From the NCBI GenBank assembly GCA_015904055.1, contig JABMDE010000127.1, positions 1 through 5,756 of the forward strand: a DNA stretch of 5,756 nt, written 5' to 3'. The notes beneath the pieces were generated by a model. It did no database searches, was not told the origin of the DNA, and worked only from the letters and a program-made list of their open reading frames with translations. The number at the start of each line of letters is the position of its first letter. Positions within the stretch are counted from its first letter, which is position 1. This DNA is from Nitrospira sp. Lineage in GTDB: Bacteria; Nitrospirota; Nitrospiria; Nitrospirales; Nitrospiraceae. Below, in pieces: positions 5,212-5,756 of the stretch. The translations under genes and the position numbers were made by a program.

Positions 5212-5756
5212 TCGGTCTGCATCGCACGTATCTCACGGCGGTGCGGTCCGCTCTAACCGTGGCGACGCTGTGCGCTGTTGCTGGATCGGTGTCTGCTGCG
5301 GGGCTGGATGCCGGCCAGACACAGAAACAGGCGATCAATTGGACGGCAATCTGCATGTTTGCTGTGTTTGTCTTGCTCACGCTGTTTATCACGAAATGGG
5401 CCGCGGCCCGAACCAAGTCGGCAGCGGATTTTTATACAGCAGGTGGGGGGATTACGGGTTTTCAGAACGGTCTGGCGATTGCCGGCGACTACATGTCGGC
5501 GGCGTCGTTCCTGGGCATTTCTGCAGCGGTCATGGCGAGTGGCTACGACGGCCTCATCTATTCGATCGGATTTTTGGTCGGCTGGCCTGTCCTTACGTTT
5601 CTGATGGCCGAGCGCCTGCGTAACCTTGGCAAGTTCACCTTCGCCGATGTCGCCGCTTTTCGGTTCAAGCAGGCGCCGATCCGCATCTTTGCAGCCTCCG
5701 GCACGCTGGTGGTGGTGGCGTTCTATCTGATCGCGCAAATGGTCGGCGCCGGCCAG
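5208..5756 (+). CDS. actP: Acetate permease ActP, SSS-family cation/solute symporter (partial, 3' end outside window)
   Basis: The first 183 residues of a sodium:solute symporter that imports acetate and related small carboxylates across the inner membrane; the E. coli protein is about 549 residues. A hydrophobic signal-like N-terminus (7-30, ending VSAAG) is followed by a membrane segment (45-63). The strongly conserved block [20 protein letters not shown] (74-93) continues into [12 protein letters not shown] (94-105), SGYDGLIYS (111-119), [20 protein letters not shown] (125-144) and LIAQMVGAG (174-182), all hallmarks of ActP rather than of other SSS members. The start is GTG at 5208, inside the yjcH stop region (GTGA overlap), with AAGAGG (5195-5200) seven bases upstream as ribosome site. 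No frame damage is seen up to the window edge. Confidence 0.93.
   Translation, partial: MIGLHRTYLTAVRSALTVATLCAVAGSVSAAGLDAGQTQKQAINWTAICMFAVFVLLTLFITKWAAARTKSAADFYTAGGGITGFQNGLAIAGDYMSAASFLGISAAVMASGYDGLIYSIGFLVGWPVLTFLMAERLRNLGKFTFADVAAFRFKQAPIRIFAASGTLVVVAFYLIAQMVGAGQ

Noticed and set aside
5270..5623. Overlapping + strand frames inside actP
   Set aside because: The actP frame matches the permease family throughout; the overlapping frames give no recognisable product.

Overview
The window (5,756 bases, clearly GC-rich in the coding regions) is bacterial chromosomal DNA. From left to right it holds a leftward gene for a probable ribbon-helix-helix (RHH) DNA-binding protein, cut off by the window edge; a compact divergent promoter region; a rightward uvrA whose reading frame is broken; an intergenic region with repeats; a DUF4143-type AAA+ ATPase; a second intergenic region with related repeats; and the start of a yjcH-actP (DUF485 plus acetate permease) operon. 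The gene content and UvrA style suggest a Gram-negative bacterium. A Nitrospira-like or proteobacterial host is a guess from general resemblance, not shown by the sequence.

The left end is a tight regulatory knot. A perfect 14-bp inverted repeat (230-264) covers the spacer and -10 of a TTGACA promoter that reads into the RHH gene. It also abuts the overlapping -35 of a divergent promoter whose perfect TATAAT lies only 9 bases before the uvrA ATG. This fits an autoregulated RHH repressor that could also affect uvrA.

uvrA would encode an 835-residue UvrA with both ABC ATPase halves and the zinc-binding cysteines intact, but it has two oddities. A perfect 23-bp tandem duplication (792-837) shifts the frame after residue 170. 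In addition, the protein lacks about 100 residues at the usual position of the insertion domain.

The last 30 codons of uvrA plus about 200 bases of downstream DNA occur twice, at 2743-3044 and 4480-4774. The two copies flank the ATPase gene as diverged direct repeats. In the coding part they are about 83% identical with mostly synonymous changes, so the second copy looks like the tail of another, once-functional uvrA. The arrangement suggests that a uvrA-tail/ATPase segment was gained by recombination at this locus, or that a second uvrA was mostly deleted. The noncoding parts of both copies keep the same hairpins despite sequence change.

The right end (4903-5756) is an ordinary acetate-uptake operon. 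The small DUF485 membrane protein gene overlaps the SSS-family permease gene by GTGA. The acetyl-CoA synthetase gene often found beside this pair is not in the window.
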